DNA of 64,000 bases from a bacterium (GTDB taxonomy: Bacteria; Arandabacterota; Arandabacteria; Arandabacterales; Arandabacteraceae): assembly GCA_029933125.1 (NCBI GenBank), contig JAOZOU010000001.1, forward strand, positions 318,073 to 382,072, written 5' to 3'. The position numbers and the translations under genes are program-made. Each line of letters starts with the position of its first letter. The stretch's first letter is position 1. Positions 26,096 to 35,117 of the stretch are shown here, piece by piece. The notes beneath the pieces were generated by a model. That model worked only from the letters and a program-made list of their open reading frames with translations, had not been told where the DNA came from and ran no database searches.

Positions 26096-26287
26096 ATGAG
26101 TGTGAGACGCCCGGTCGAGCGTTCGCCGCATGGTGGTGCTTTCTCTGCTCAAAGCAACCCAGATCCTACTTTCCAAACTTCTATTCTCAGGACTTCTATT
26201 CTCGAGCCCGACCTCATTGATGAATCCGATATGCAGGAAAGTTGCTTAGAAGGTATTTGCCACACCACGCTCCTGAATACACTTTAG
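26096..26287 (+). CDS. Possible short leader ORF (63 codons)
   Basis: An ATG about 20 bases past the predicted transcription start is preceded by GGGAGC at suitable spacing and opens a 63-codon frame (MSVRRPVERSPHGG...). The peptide has no signal, membrane segment or recognised motif. It ends 32 bases before the beta-helix gene. It could be a leader peptide or chance; evidence is only the position and the ribosome site. Confidence 0.25.
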   Translation: MSVRRPVERSPHGGAFSAQSNPDPTFQTSILRTSILEPDLIDESDMQESCLEGICHTTLLNTL

Positions 26288-26318
26288 AGTTCCTGCCATA
26301 TCGAAAGGAGTGAGGAAG

Positions 26319-27467
26319 ATGCCAAAAGGAATTGCTTACCTGGCAGTTTTGATGGCACTGGTCTGCCTGCTCAACCACCCATCAGATGCCGGAATCATCC
26401 ACGTGCCCGACCAATACCCCACGATTCAGGATGGGCTGAATGCAGCTAACCCAGGTGACACTGTCCTCGTTGAGCATGGCACGTACCAAGAAAACATCCT
26501 CTGGCCAGACACGCCGAGCATAAAACTCTTTGCAAATGAGGCCGCACCTCCAGAATCCACAGTCATTGAGCCAATGCTTGTGCCTTCACCAGTCATCACA
26601 ATTGCACCGCCTATTCTACCAAGCCCCATTGATTCAACAACGATCATAAGAGGCTTCATCATAAGAAATGGGTATGCCATAGACGGTGGTGGAATCTATC
26701 TCCGCAATGCTTCCCCAACAATTGGAGACGCAGTTTGCGGCAATCTTTTCGAGAACAATCATGCCGATCAATATGGTGGGGCGATATTTTGCGAATCCTC
26801 CCAACCAATCATCCAGTGCAGCAAATTCGAAGGCGATTCCGCTGTGTATGGTGGCGCCATTGCAGCCGTTGATAGCTCAATTCCACAAATTCTCAAGGAT
26901 AAAATCAGGGTGTGCATTGCTCAGGATGGCGGTGGGATCTATTGCAGTAACAATGGCCATGTGATTGAAACCGTGATAGAAGAGTGCACAGCTACGTCAA
27001 TGGGTTCAGCCCTACACATGAGTGGTGCAGGTGTGGTCAGGGGTTGCACAATCACCCTGAATTCGGGTCGAGCGGTCTTCTGCAATGGAACGCTGGAAAT
27101 AGAGTCCAGTTACATAGCGCAGAATGCCGGTGGAGCAATTGAAGTTGCGGTAGGTACAACTGCCTACATAGATTCGAACACCATTGAGGGCAATTCGGCT
27201 CCGGATGGACCAGCCATATATTCTCACGGTGGAACTGTGACAGTCAGACACAATAACATAGTGAATAATTCTTGCCTTACTGCAAAAGGGACCAAGCAGG
27301 CATACATGCCAGGAGCAATTCACGTTGAACACGGGACGGCAGTCATTGAGAATAACTCAATAACTGGCACCATTGATTTACTTGCCGCTGGCATCTCGGT
27401 TTGTGATGTTGGTGGATCGATTTCCAATAACAATATCCACAACAATTACGCAGGGGTATTTACCTGA
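26319..27467 (+). CDS. Secreted right-handed beta-helix protein, N-terminal part (ends at in-frame TGA)
   Basis: Start at 26319 with AAGGAG eight bases upstream, giving a signal peptide (MPKGIAYLAVLMALVCLLN). It opens with IIHVPDQYPTIQDGLNAANP...DTVLVEHGTYQENI, the standard entry of a parallel beta-helix (DUF1565/pectate-lyase-like). Many short rungs follow (GNLFENNHADQYGGAIFCES, NGRAVFCNGTLEIESSYIAQ-like). The helix is not finished when TGA (27465-27467) occurs. The next codon continues the same frame through the remaining rungs, so this is the front part of one 1,036-residue protein. Probably a surface or secreted carbohydrate-binding or structural protein. Confidence 0.8.
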   Translation: MPKGIAYLAVLMALVCLLNHPSDAGIIHVPDQYPTIQDGLNAANPGDTVLVEHGTYQENILWPDTPSIKLFANEAAPPESTVIEPMLVPSPVITIAPPILPSPIDSTTIIRGFIIRNGYAIDGGGIYLRNASPTIGDAVCGNLFENNHADQYGGAIFCESSQPIIQCSKFEGDSAVYGGAIAAVDSSIPQILKDKIRVCIAQDGGGIYCSNNGHVIETVIEECTATSMGSALHMSGAGVVRGCTITLNSGRAVFCNGTLEIESSYIAQNAGGAIEVAVGTTAYIDSNTIEGNSAPDGPAIYSHGGTVTVRHNNIVNNSCLTAKGTKQAYMPGAIHVEHGTAVIENNSITGTIDLLAAGISVCDVGGSISNNNIHNNYAGVFT

Positions 27468-29429
27468 GGGCAAGTTCGCGCCGCAGTTTACGGCGATACA
27501 GTAAGCTCGAACATTTATTGCGGATTCTTCATTTCTGGATACTCAACTGCCAACGTCTCCCAGACTGATACACTCATTATCCGGTATTGTTCAGTAACAC
27601 ATAACAACTATGGACTTGCCCGAGGTTCGGGAGCCCAGCCAGTCCGCGCAACTTGGTGTCAGTTCAGTGACAACCAGAGCTTTGGTGTTTACAATGATGC
27701 GCCTGATCCTGAGATTGACGCGCGCTTTTGCTGCTGGGGGCATCCGACAGGACCGAGTGGTGCTGGCCCTGGACTCGGGGATGCTGTTAGTGACTATGTG
27801 CTCTACTATCCATGGCTAGCCAACGGCACAAACATTGCGACCTCGTCAAGACCCGATCCAACAGCCTATAACAACTCCCGCAAGATCGTGAGAGACGAGT
27901 GCCCACCCTATTACAAGGTTGTCTATACCGACGAGATGGGGGTCTGGATAACAATGACATCCGATCCCGTGCATGGTCGGTGGACTGATCCGATTGAGAT
28001 CTGGCCTGTTGATATGGCGCACCATTCCTCCCACCCAGCGCTTGCAATTGAATATGTTGACGTCGCAGGTGGGGGTGTGCCCTATTCGAGGCTCCATCTC
28101 GTCTGGTCTGAGCATATACCTGACGAGACTCAGCCTGGTGAGATCTACTATGCCTACAGTGAGGATGGTGGCTTCACCTGGAGCATCCCGACGAATCTCA
28201 GCCAATCCCCTGACCTCGCTTCCGAATACCCATCGATCGCAGTCGATGGTACAGGTGTTGTTCATGTGGTTTGGCAGGAAACTGTCGGCTTGAGCACCGA
28301 CATCTTCTATGTGAATAACGGTGTCGATGACTGGACTGAGCCTGTAAACATCAGCGCTGGACTCACATTCGCCTCGTGGCTTCCTGCAATCGCAAGTAAC
28401 TACACCTACTTCTACGGGACGATGCCCCCCCTCGTGCCCGACGATCGAGTCCATATAGCGTGGACCGAATTCACCGACTATGGCTCGGGAGTTACACCAT
28501 GGATTGCTTATCGCTCTTATGACCCCTTCTACGGTTGGATACCTCCGCTTGACTCACTCCCTGAGGATGCAACCCAGGGGACGGGAGGAGCATTTGCCAG
28601 CATCGTTGCCTATCCCTCAGGCTTTGAGGTTGGCAGGGGTGCAGCAGTTGTCTGGCAGTGGCCATTCTACGATGAGAATCCTCCTTCAACCCCTTGCGGC
28701 ATCTGGTTCAATGAGCGAACCTCGGGAGTCTGGGGAACGCCAAGACCTGTCTGGGTATCGATACCTGAGGTTACACCTTCATGGTTCCCGTCGCTAGCTA
28801 TCCAAGTGGGTCCCTTTGATCCCAACGTTGTTAACGACACCCTCTGGTGTGTCTGGGAAGAATGGAATGTGCCCGAGATTGGCCGAAGCGAGATCTATTC
28901 TGCCTACTCAACTGACTTTGGCAATTCCTGGAACTTCTATCTTAACCTCTCGCAGTCCCATTGGGACATCTCTCGCTATCCCAACCTTGGATATCAGAAG
29001 GGGGTCACTTTCAACGGGCTCTATGATCTTGCCTGGACTGAGATACCAATGTTTGGTGGCAAGCAGCCTCTCTCTTTTGTTTACTACCTCGGGGCAACAA
29101 GTCTTGAGGATTCCATCTTTGCCGGTCTAACGCCTCCATCAACGCTCGAGACATCCCCCATCGTTGCAACTGTTCTTCCTAACCCGGCAAGTGACCGTGT
29201 AACCTTCGCTGTCAGCGTTACTCAGCCATCGGCAGTGGAAGTTACTATCTATGACGTGGAGGGAAGGCTTGTTAAGAGGCTCGAAGGCTGTGGGGCAAAA
29301 GCAGGCACGCATCTGCTTACCTGGGATATGAAGAATGCCAAAGGCTTTGAGGTTGCTGCCGGCATCTATTGGTATGTTGCAAGAGGTGCTGGATCAAGGA
29401 CTCAGGGCAAAGTTGTGGTCATGAGATAG
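27468..29429 (+). pseudogene. Continuation of the beta-helix protein: last rungs, BNR-like domain and sorting domain
   Basis: From the base after the TGA the same frame is open for 653 codons. It encodes further beta-helix rungs (AAVYGDTVSSNIYCGFFISG, NNYGLARGSG), the canonical beta-helix closure CCWGHPTGPSGAGPGLGDAV then YYPWLANG, and a sialidase/BNR-like region with Asp-box-type repeats (EDGGFTWSIPTNLSQSPD, STDFGNSWNFYLNLSQS). A FlgD-like C-terminal sorting domain starts VLPNPASDRVTFAV and ends QGKVVVMR. A GTG at 27798 could start a shorter product, but it sits inside the beta-helix closure and lacks a ribosome site. If the TGA is real, this half is untranslated or made only by read-through. 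Confidence 0.75.
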
Positions 29430-29867
29430 GAAAAACGGAGCTAAACGTGCGGCCCTCTGGCTGCTGAGGTTTTCGCCAGAGGAAAATGCAGCTGGCCGCC
29501 TCGCCTGGTAGAATGCGATTTGAAAGCCTGGCAATCGGGGTTCTAACACGTCCAGTAGGCTGACATATTCCGAGCGAAGCATGCCAGCTTAAGGAGTCAT
29601 TGGTTTTCCTCGAGTGGCACATTGCCTCAAGCGATTAAATCTTGCCAGCGATGCCTTCTCTCTTTCACATCTTCACTCTCAAGTCAATTCAAATATTCAG
29701 TCAGATACTTAGATACAGCCAATAGCACAGCCTGTCAAAGTACGAAGAGTTGCAATGGGTGCAGGAGATGCGCAATAGAATCCTTGAGACTCACAATTGG
29801 AGTGATTGGGGCTTTGATCCCGTAGGGGGCGGGAGCCGGCGAGCTCCCGCCTGGGGATGGGGGTGAT
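29430..29867. other. Intergenic stretch with two hairpins and no gene
   Basis: CCTCTGGC (29454-29461) pairs with GCCAGAGG (29475-29482) just past the beta-helix gene, without a T-run. A second, stronger hairpin lies at 29828-29851. No open frame here has a ribosome site or recognisable product. Confidence 0.4.
29828..29851 (-). terminator. GC-rich hairpin past the ZU5-like gene
   Basis: GGCGGGAGC (29828-29836) and GCTCCCGCC (29843-29851) form a perfect 9-bp stem with a 6-base loop, 17 bases downstream of the minus-strand ZU5-like stop. There is no T-run after it on either strand, so termination would have to be hairpin-only or factor-dependent. Confidence 0.4.
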
Positions 29868-30269
29868 CTAGTCTGCGAGCGCGTAACGGGAGAAGTGTGT
29901 GGTATAGGTTACTGCCCAGGTATTGCCTTCATCATTGTCTTCATCATCGACGATTATGGTTTCAAGTGGTAACCACTGGCCCGTGACCTCATCCCTGAGA
30001 GCAACCACCAGATCATCCGGATCTATGCCGTGCTCCTTCAGGTAGTCCTCATAGACTTCGAGATTGAAAGCGATCATGACAGGCTCTGCAAACTGCATGC
30101 CGTCAGGACCCACGAAAACCGCATAGTAAGGATCATCTTGTGTGATCGATATGACTGCATCCTGGGCAAGAGCCTCGGCTGGGATGGTGACCCGGCAGAA
30201 GTCGAGTTGCACGAACCCGCCTTCATCGGCTGAGATAAGCTCGCTCGCCGACCCCATTCCGTTATGCAC
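29868..30269 (-). CDS. ZU5-like domain protein, probably 5'-truncated
   Basis: The 133 visible residues contain a ZU5-like beta-sandwich: GGFVQLDFCRVTIPAEALAQ...ISITQDDPYYAVFVGPDGMQF then VMIAFNL and, near the end, WAVTYTTHFSRYALAD. Such domains occur in exported or cell-surface proteins of unknown function. The only start in frame is a GTG at 30269; the frame is open 111 bases further upstream to a TGA at about 30380 without ATG, GTG or TTG in a useful position, and no signal peptide is encoded. A degenerate copy of the REP-like unit lies just upstream. I therefore suspect a decapitated gene. Confidence 0.5.
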   Translation of the reverse strand: MHNGMGSASELISADEGGFVQLDFCRVTIPAEALAQDAVISITQDDPYYAVFVGPDGMQFAEPVMIAFNLEVYEDYLKEHGIDPDDLVVALRDEVTGQWLPLETIIVDDEDNDEGNTWAVTYTTHFSRYALAD

Positions 30270-30270
30270 C

Positions 30271-30287
30271 TTCTTAGCTCCGACCTC
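30271..30287 (-). repeat. Degenerate REP-like unit
   Basis: TTCTTAGCTCCGACCTC matches the core TTTTTAGCTCCGACCCC of the clusters at 11.6 and 12.7 kb at 15 of 17 positions. It sits immediately 5' of the only usable start of the ZU5-like gene. Confidence 0.4.
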
Positions 30288-30393
30288 AGAAGGGTTGACG
30301 AAGAAGCCAGGTTTTGATATGGTGATGGAGTTGCATCTGAGTTGAATCCCTGGTGTTACGATAAAGCCAAATCAGGTTAGAGGGGGTTGAGGT

Positions 30394-32433
30394 ATGCCAA
30401 TAGTTGATTCTAAGACTGGAAAGATCCGGAAGGACTATACGATTGAGGAACTGACTGAAACGGCGCGGCGAATGAGAGGTTACAATTTGATTGCGCTGGC
30501 CTGTGCGGGTTCTGGGCATTCCGGTGGGACGCTTTCGATCATGGATATCGCAGCAGCTCTGTATCTGAAGGTTGCTCGTCATGACCCTGAGAATCCTTAC
30601 TGGGAGGATCGTGACCGCATAGTTTGGTCAACTGGGCACAAAGCTCCCGCCCTCTACATAGCGCTAGGTATGGCAGGCTACTTCCCGGTTGAGGATGTGG
30701 CAAGACTACGTAAGCTCTACGCCCCCTACCAGGGCCATCCCCACTGGAAAAAATTAGCTGGTGTTGAGGCTTCAACGGGCTCACTCGGACAGGGTCTGTC
30801 AATTGCAAACGGTATTGCACTTGCTGCAAGACTGGATAACAAAGATTATCACGTTTTCTGCATCATGGGTGATGGCGAGCAGCAAGAGGGTCAGATCTGG
30901 GAAGCGGTCATGGAGGCAGGGCATTACAAGCTTGACAACCTTACGGGCATCCTTGATAAGAATCGGCTCCAGATAGATGGCTGGGTCGAAGAGGTCATGA
31001 ACATCGACCCCATAGTCGATAAGTACAAGGCTTTCAGCTGGAACGTCATCGAGGTCGACGGACACAACATGAAGGAGATCGTCGAGGCACTTGAAGAAGC
31101 CAAAGCTTACAAGGGCAAGCCAACCCTCATTGTTGCGCATACAACCAAGGGCAAGGGTGTAAGCTTTATGGAAGACGTTGCTGGCTGGCATGGCAAGGCA
31201 CCTTCTGTTGAGCAGATGGAGCAGGGGCTTAAGGAATTGGGTCTGTGGGATGAAATGCCCGTTAAGAAGATGTTCCAGATCGCAGCTGACTATCAGAAGG
31301 AAGCAACTGCCAAACTCGAAGCTAAGCAACCAAAGTTCAGCCGTGACTATTTTTGGAACAAAGGCGAACGAATGAAGGTTGACATGCTACCGACCCGAAA
31401 GGGCTTCGGCAAGTGTCTGTCTGAGACTGGCGATGACGAGAGGGTGGTTTGCCTTGGCGCCGATATTTCCGATTCGATAACAATCAGCGAATTCTATAAA
31501 GGCTGCCCCGGACGTGAGCGTCGATGGTTGAGCATGGGAATAGCTGAACAGAGCTGCACTGGGGTTGCGGCGGGACTGGCTAAGGAGGGCAAGCTGCCGG
31601 TCTTCGGAACGTATGGCGTTTTCGCTTCGGGACGTAATCTTGATCAGCTGCGTACCACCGTCTGCTATGGTGAATTCAATGTTTTCGTAGCAGGCGCTCA
31701 CGGAGGCGTCTCTGTAGGTCCGGATGGGGCGACTCATCAGGCACTTGAAGAGCTTTTCCAGACCTGCGGTCTGCCCAACATGACAGTTGAGGTTCCTTGC
31801 GACTATGTTGAGACACGGCGGGCAGCCGAATATCTCCTCTTCCAGGTCAAGGGTCCGAAATACATACGATTTGCACGCGAAGCAACACCGATTGTGACGA
31901 CGCTCGAGACACCCTGGAAGTTTGGAGAAGCCAACGTTATCCGCTATCGTGGTGAACAGGACAGGTTCATCGATGCCTTTGAACACAAACTGGCCTCAGA
32001 GTATGAGAGTGAGAATGAGGATCTGAGTATCATAGCTTGCGGTCCGAGCGTACCGGAGGCAATGCGAGCCGCTTACATCTTGAAGGAGGAATTTGATATT
32101 GAGACCCGTGTGATCAACATGCACACCGTCAAGCCCCTTGACAGCCGGGCGATTGTAAGAGCTGCCCTTGAGACAGGGATAGTCCTCACAGCAGAGGAGC
32201 ATCAGGTCGGAGGTTTTGGCAACAGAGTTGCCGGGGTTGTCGTTCAATCAAAGGAGCTTTATGGCAAGCCGATCATAATGGCCATGATAGGTGTGAAGGA
32301 TCGTTTCGGAGAAAGCGGTGCACCCTGGGAGCTTGTTAGGGAATTTGAAGTGAGTGCAGAGCATATTGCCGCTAAGGCAAAAGAGCTCCATGACTTCGCA
32401 AGGAAGGGTGCAGAGACCACTCGTAGGGTCTAA
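30394..32433 (+). CDS. tkt: Transketolase
   Basis: Thiamine-diphosphate enzyme of the non-oxidative pentose-phosphate pathway. Full-length single-chain form (679 aa), not split as in many archaea. N-terminal half: GSGHSGGTLSIMDIAAAL, STGHKAPALYIAL, STGSLGQGLSIANG and the ThDP/Mg motif GDGEQQEGQIWEA...DKNRLQIDG. Middle domain: GIAEQSCTGVAAGLA with catalytic Glu and GAHGGVSVGPDGATHQ. C-terminal domain follows (SIIACGPSVPEAMRAA, INMHTVKPLD). The start is supported by GAGG just before the ATG. Its stop is 21 bases from the first gene of the membrane operon, so read-through transcription into that operon is likely. Confidence 0.96.
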   Translation: MPIVDSKTGKIRKDYTIEELTETARRMRGYNLIALACAGSGHSGGTLSIMDIAAALYLKVARHDPENPYWEDRDRIVWSTGHKAPALYIALGMAGYFPVEDVARLRKLYAPYQGHPHWKKLAGVEASTGSLGQGLSIANGIALAARLDNKDYHVFCIMGDGEQQEGQIWEAVMEAGHYKLDNLTGILDKNRLQIDGWVEEVMNIDPIVDKYKAFSWNVIEVDGHNMKEIVEALEEAKAYKGKPTLIVAHTTKGKGVSFMEDVAGWHGKAPSVEQMEQGLKELGLWDEMPVKKMFQIAADYQKEATAKLEAKQPKFSRDYFWNKGERMKVDMLPTRKGFGKCLSETGDDERVVCLGADISDSITISEFYKGCPGRERRWLSMGIAEQSCTGVAAGLAKEGKLPVFGTYGVFASGRNLDQLRTTVCYGEFNVFVAGAHGGVSVGPDGATHQALEELFQTCGLPNMTVEVPCDYVETRRAAEYLLFQVKGPKYIRFAREATPIVTTLETPWKFGEANVIRYRGEQDRFIDAFEHKLASEYESENEDLSIIACGPSVPEAMRAAYILKEEFDIETRVINMHTVKPLDSRAIVRAALETGIVLTAEEHQVGGFGNRVAGVVVQSKELYGKPIIMAMIGVKDRFGESGAPWELVREFEVSAEHIAAKAKELHDFARKGAETTRRV

Positions 32434-32454
32434 CGCAATAGGGGTTCACGGCTG

Positions 32455-33642
32455 TTGAAGCTGCTGGTAGCGATCTATGTTGCTATAGTTAGCCTAGTTC
32501 TGTTTGATGTTGGACTCATCCAGGCTGACACCCATACACCTGCCGAGCCAGATTCCGTCAAAATATTTCCTCCCAAAATAACCGCTCTAAAGGACACACC
32601 GAATGATGCCGGAACAAGCATTGATATCCTCTGGGAACTTTCACCTTCAGAGTCCCTCTTCCCTGGCGCGATAATCGAATACCAAATCTTTAGAGCCTCT
32701 TCACCCGAAAGTACTTTTGAGCGAGTTGGAGCCGTACCCGCTGGTGTTTCGAAGTTTTCAGATGGAGGAACAGAGCCTGGAAAGCCCTACTGGTATAAAG
32801 TGGTTGCAGTTGGTGACAGCCAGCAGGCTGCTTCAGAAATAGCGGGTCCTGGCAAAAGCGTGATGCAGTGGTTTGACCGCCGGCGCAAGGGTGTTCTGGT
32901 TTTTGTTATCCTCATTTGCACACTCATCGCTGTCTTCATTGAGGTTGCTAAAGCAAAGAAGGGTAAAATGTTCCTCAGGCACCTTCCTGTCTTTGATGCC
33001 ATCGATGAAGCCATTGGGCGTGCGACTGAAATGGGTAAGAAGGTGCTTTATATTATGGGGCAAAGCGACGTCGATGACCCCCAGACGGTGGCAAGCATGA
33101 GTATCCTCGCCAGGGTGGCTGAGAAGACGGCTGCCTACGGAACAAAGCTCGATGTACCATGTGTTTGGCCGATGGCTATGAGCATGGCTCGGGAAACGGT
33201 TAAGGAGAGCTTCCTGCGTGCGGGGAAGCCAGATGCTTACAAAGAAGATGATATCTATTACCTGACAAGTGATCAGTTTGGCTATGTGGCTGGCGTTGAT
33301 GGTGTGATGATGCGAGATCGGCCTGCAGCGAACTTCTATCTTGGCGCTTTCTATGCCGAGTCCCTGATTTTTGCAGAAACAGGCTATACAACTGGAGCCA
33401 TTCAGATTGCTGGAACCGCTATGGTGGACCAGCTGCCATTCTTCGTTGTTGCTTGTGACTATACGCTTATTGGTGAGGAACTTTATGCTGCTGGTGCATC
33501 CCTTTCAGGCGATCCCATCCAGATAGGGAGCATCCGCGGTCAAGATATTGCTAAGGCAATCTTTTTCTTTTACATAATTGCTGGTGTTGTACTCAAACTC
33601 GCAGGGATAAATTGGCTTGAAACTTTGCTGAGGTTGGACTGA
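32455..33642 (+). CDS. Membrane protein with fibronectin-III-like domain; first gene of a four-gene membrane operon
   Basis: TTG start with AGGGG ten bases upstream. Order: signal peptide (KLLVAIYVAIVSLVLFDVG), FN3-like domain (about residues 38-135: IDILWELSPSES...YWYKVVAV), a membrane helix (GVLVFVILICTLIAVFI, about 145-162), then a ~200-residue domain I do not recognise (GKKVLYIMGQSDVDDPQTVA, VPCVWPMAMSMARETV, YAESLIFAETGYTTGAIQIA) and a C-terminal helix (AIFFFYIIAGVVLKLAG). The unknown domain contains several small-residue hydrophobic segments (IQIAGTAMVDQLPFFVVACD) and may be partly membrane-embedded. The FN3 part is predicted outside. Strict co-orientation and small gaps with the next three genes suggest one complex. 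Function unknown. Confidence 0.75.
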   Translation: MKLLVAIYVAIVSLVLFDVGLIQADTHTPAEPDSVKIFPPKITALKDTPNDAGTSIDILWELSPSESLFPGAIIEYQIFRASSPESTFERVGAVPAGVSKFSDGGTEPGKPYWYKVVAVGDSQQAASEIAGPGKSVMQWFDRRRKGVLVFVILICTLIAVFIEVAKAKKGKMFLRHLPVFDAIDEAIGRATEMGKKVLYIMGQSDVDDPQTVASMSILARVAEKTAAYGTKLDVPCVWPMAMSMARETVKESFLRAGKPDAYKEDDIYYLTSDQFGYVAGVDGVMMRDRPAANFYLGAFYAESLIFAETGYTTGAIQIAGTAMVDQLPFFVVACDYTLIGEELYAAGASLSGDPIQIGSIRGQDIAKAIFFFYIIAGVVLKLAGINWLETLLRLD

Positions 33643-33659
33643 TCCTCAGGGAGGAGTAA

Positions 33660-34283
33660 ATGAGGCTCCAGATACCTCTTGCGATCATCCTGGTAATGGG
33701 TATCTTCACACTTGTTACAGCGTTTATTCCTGCCAAACCCATCGCCGATGTCAATCAATTGCTTCGTAACTGGTATATTGGAATTATCACCTTCTTCATA
33801 TTCCTCGGCACATTTAACCTTGCAAGAGTAAATATCAACAAGATAAAGAGACGGCGTAGGGATTGGGGCTATTCTTTCATCCTCCTCGGTTGCCTGGCTC
33901 TCATGCTCTTCCTTGGCTTTTATAAGGGGAGAGCAAGCACAGAAGAGGGTCAGCCGTTTATGTATCTTTACTTCAATGTTCAATTCCCGCTTGGTGCCAC
34001 AATGTACTCTTTGCTTGCTTTCTTTGTCACTTCAGCCTCCTTCAGAGCCTTCAGGGCACGGAATAAGGAGGCTCTTTGCCTCTTGCTGGCTGCCGTTATC
34101 ATAATGCTCGGCAGGGTACCGGTGGGAACAGCTATCTGGAAAGGCTTTCCATCAGTGACCGAATGGATAATGAATTATCCAAACGCAGCCGCCAAGCGCG
34201 GAATAAGTCTTGGTATAGATCTGGGGCTCATATCAATGGCTCTCAGGATGATTCTTGGAATCGAAAGGTCTTACATGCAATAG
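33660..34283 (+). CDS. Polytopic membrane protein, second gene of the membrane operon
   Basis: ATG preceded by GGAGGAG. About six membrane helices in 207 residues (IPLAIILVMGIFTLVTAFI, WYIGIITFFIFLGTFNLA, WGYSFILLGCLALMLFLG, MYSLLAFFVTSASFRAF, LCLLLAAVIIMLG and the C-terminal LGLISMALRMILG). Between helices lie a basic loop (RVNINKIKRRRRDWG) and IMNYPNAAAKRGISLG. No transporter or enzyme signature is visible. Seventeen bases separate it from the first gene of the operon and nine from the third. Unrecognised family. Confidence 0.7.
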   Translation: MRLQIPLAIILVMGIFTLVTAFIPAKPIADVNQLLRNWYIGIITFFIFLGTFNLARVNINKIKRRRRDWGYSFILLGCLALMLFLGFYKGRASTEEGQPFMYLYFNVQFPLGATMYSLLAFFVTSASFRAFRARNKEALCLLLAAVIIMLGRVPVGTAIWKGFPSVTEWIMNYPNAAAKRGISLGIDLGLISMALRMILGIERSYMQ

Positions 34284-34292
34284 GAGCTTAAG

Positions 34293-35117
34293 TTGAGCGT
34301 CATTGAGAAACTGAGCAAGCTCGATAGGCGATATGTTTTCTTGGCCGTAGCCATCGCTGTTTCGCTCCCCATGTTTTTCCCACTCGGTTTGCCAGTTGAG
34401 GTAACCGCTCCGGTGAAGCAGCTTTACGATGTTATCGAAGAACTCCCCGAAAGATCGGTAGTCCTGATATCAATTGATTATGATCCATCGGGTGCTCCAG
34501 AGCTTCAGCCGGCTACACTTGCCATCCTTCGCCATTGTTTCAAGCGCAACCTGAGGGTTTTGGTGCTTGGCATGTGGGCACCTGGAGTCCCTCTGGGAAT
34601 GAAGGCACTTGATGAGGTTGCAGTCAAAGAGTTTAACAAGAAGTATGGTGTCGATTACGTAAACTTTGGTTACAGACCAGGCGGTGCCATCTTTCTTGTC
34701 AACCTTGGGCGTGATGTCCACGATGTTTGTAGAACAGATGTCTATGGTACCCCTGTTGATGAACTGCCAATGATGCGGGATGTCCACTCAGCGAAGGACA
34801 TTGCTCTCGTTGTAACAATGTCAATGGGAGTCCCTGGCAGTGACCAGTGGATATTCTACTATCAAGCCCGCTATCGCGGAAAGCTTGCCACAGCTCAGAC
34901 AGCTATTGGGGCTCCGCGCTACTATCCCTATCTTCAGACAGGCCAGCTTGTTGGCCTTATTGGAGGGATGAAGGGGGCAGCAGAGTACGAGAGACTCGTC
35001 AAAACAAGAGGCTTTGCATCAATTGGAATGGACTCCCAATCGGCAGCTCATATGTTGATAATTGGGCTTGTTGTTCTTGGTAATTTCATCTTCTGGATGG
35101 AGAAGAGGAAGAAATAG
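34293..35117 (+). CDS. Bitopic protein with an extracytoplasmic alpha/beta domain, third gene of the membrane operon
   Basis: TTG start with AGGAG six bases upstream. One membrane helix near each end (YVFLAVAIAVSLPMFFPLG, about 14-32; LIIGLVVLGNFIFWM, about 254-269) frames a ~210-residue domain. The domain has alternating strands and helices: SVVLISIDYDPSGAPELQP, HCFKRNLRVLVLGMW, VNFGYRPGGAIFLVNLG, IALVVTMSMGVPGSDQW, TGQLVGLIGGMKGAAEYE. The motif DYDPSGAPE and the Gly-rich GGMKGAAEYE loop look like ligand-binding turns but fit no family I can name. Only operon context speaks to function. The stop abuts the start of the fourth gene. Confidence 0.7.
   Translation: MSVIEKLSKLDRRYVFLAVAIAVSLPMFFPLGLPVEVTAPVKQLYDVIEELPERSVVLISIDYDPSGAPELQPATLAILRHCFKRNLRVLVLGMWAPGVPLGMKALDEVAVKEFNKKYGVDYVNFGYRPGGAIFLVNLGRDVHDVCRTDVYGTPVDELPMMRDVHSAKDIALVVTMSMGVPGSDQWIFYYQARYRGKLATAQTAIGAPRYYPYLQTGQLVGLIGGMKGAAEYERLVKTRGFASIGMDSQSAAHMLIIGLVVLGNFIFWMEKRKK

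Noticed and set aside
27465-27495. Possible selenocysteine insertion: a CGCCG/CGGCG hairpin begins 12 bases after the in-frame TGA.
   Set aside because: The stem is only 5 bp, no selenoprotein family is involved, a beta-helix rung has no need for Sec, and another sorting-domain gene is cut by TAA, which cannot be Sec.
26319-29429. Reassignment of TGA to an amino acid.
   Set aside because: TGA is the plain end of several intact genes here (enolase, motA, the hydrolase at 22860), so the standard code applies.
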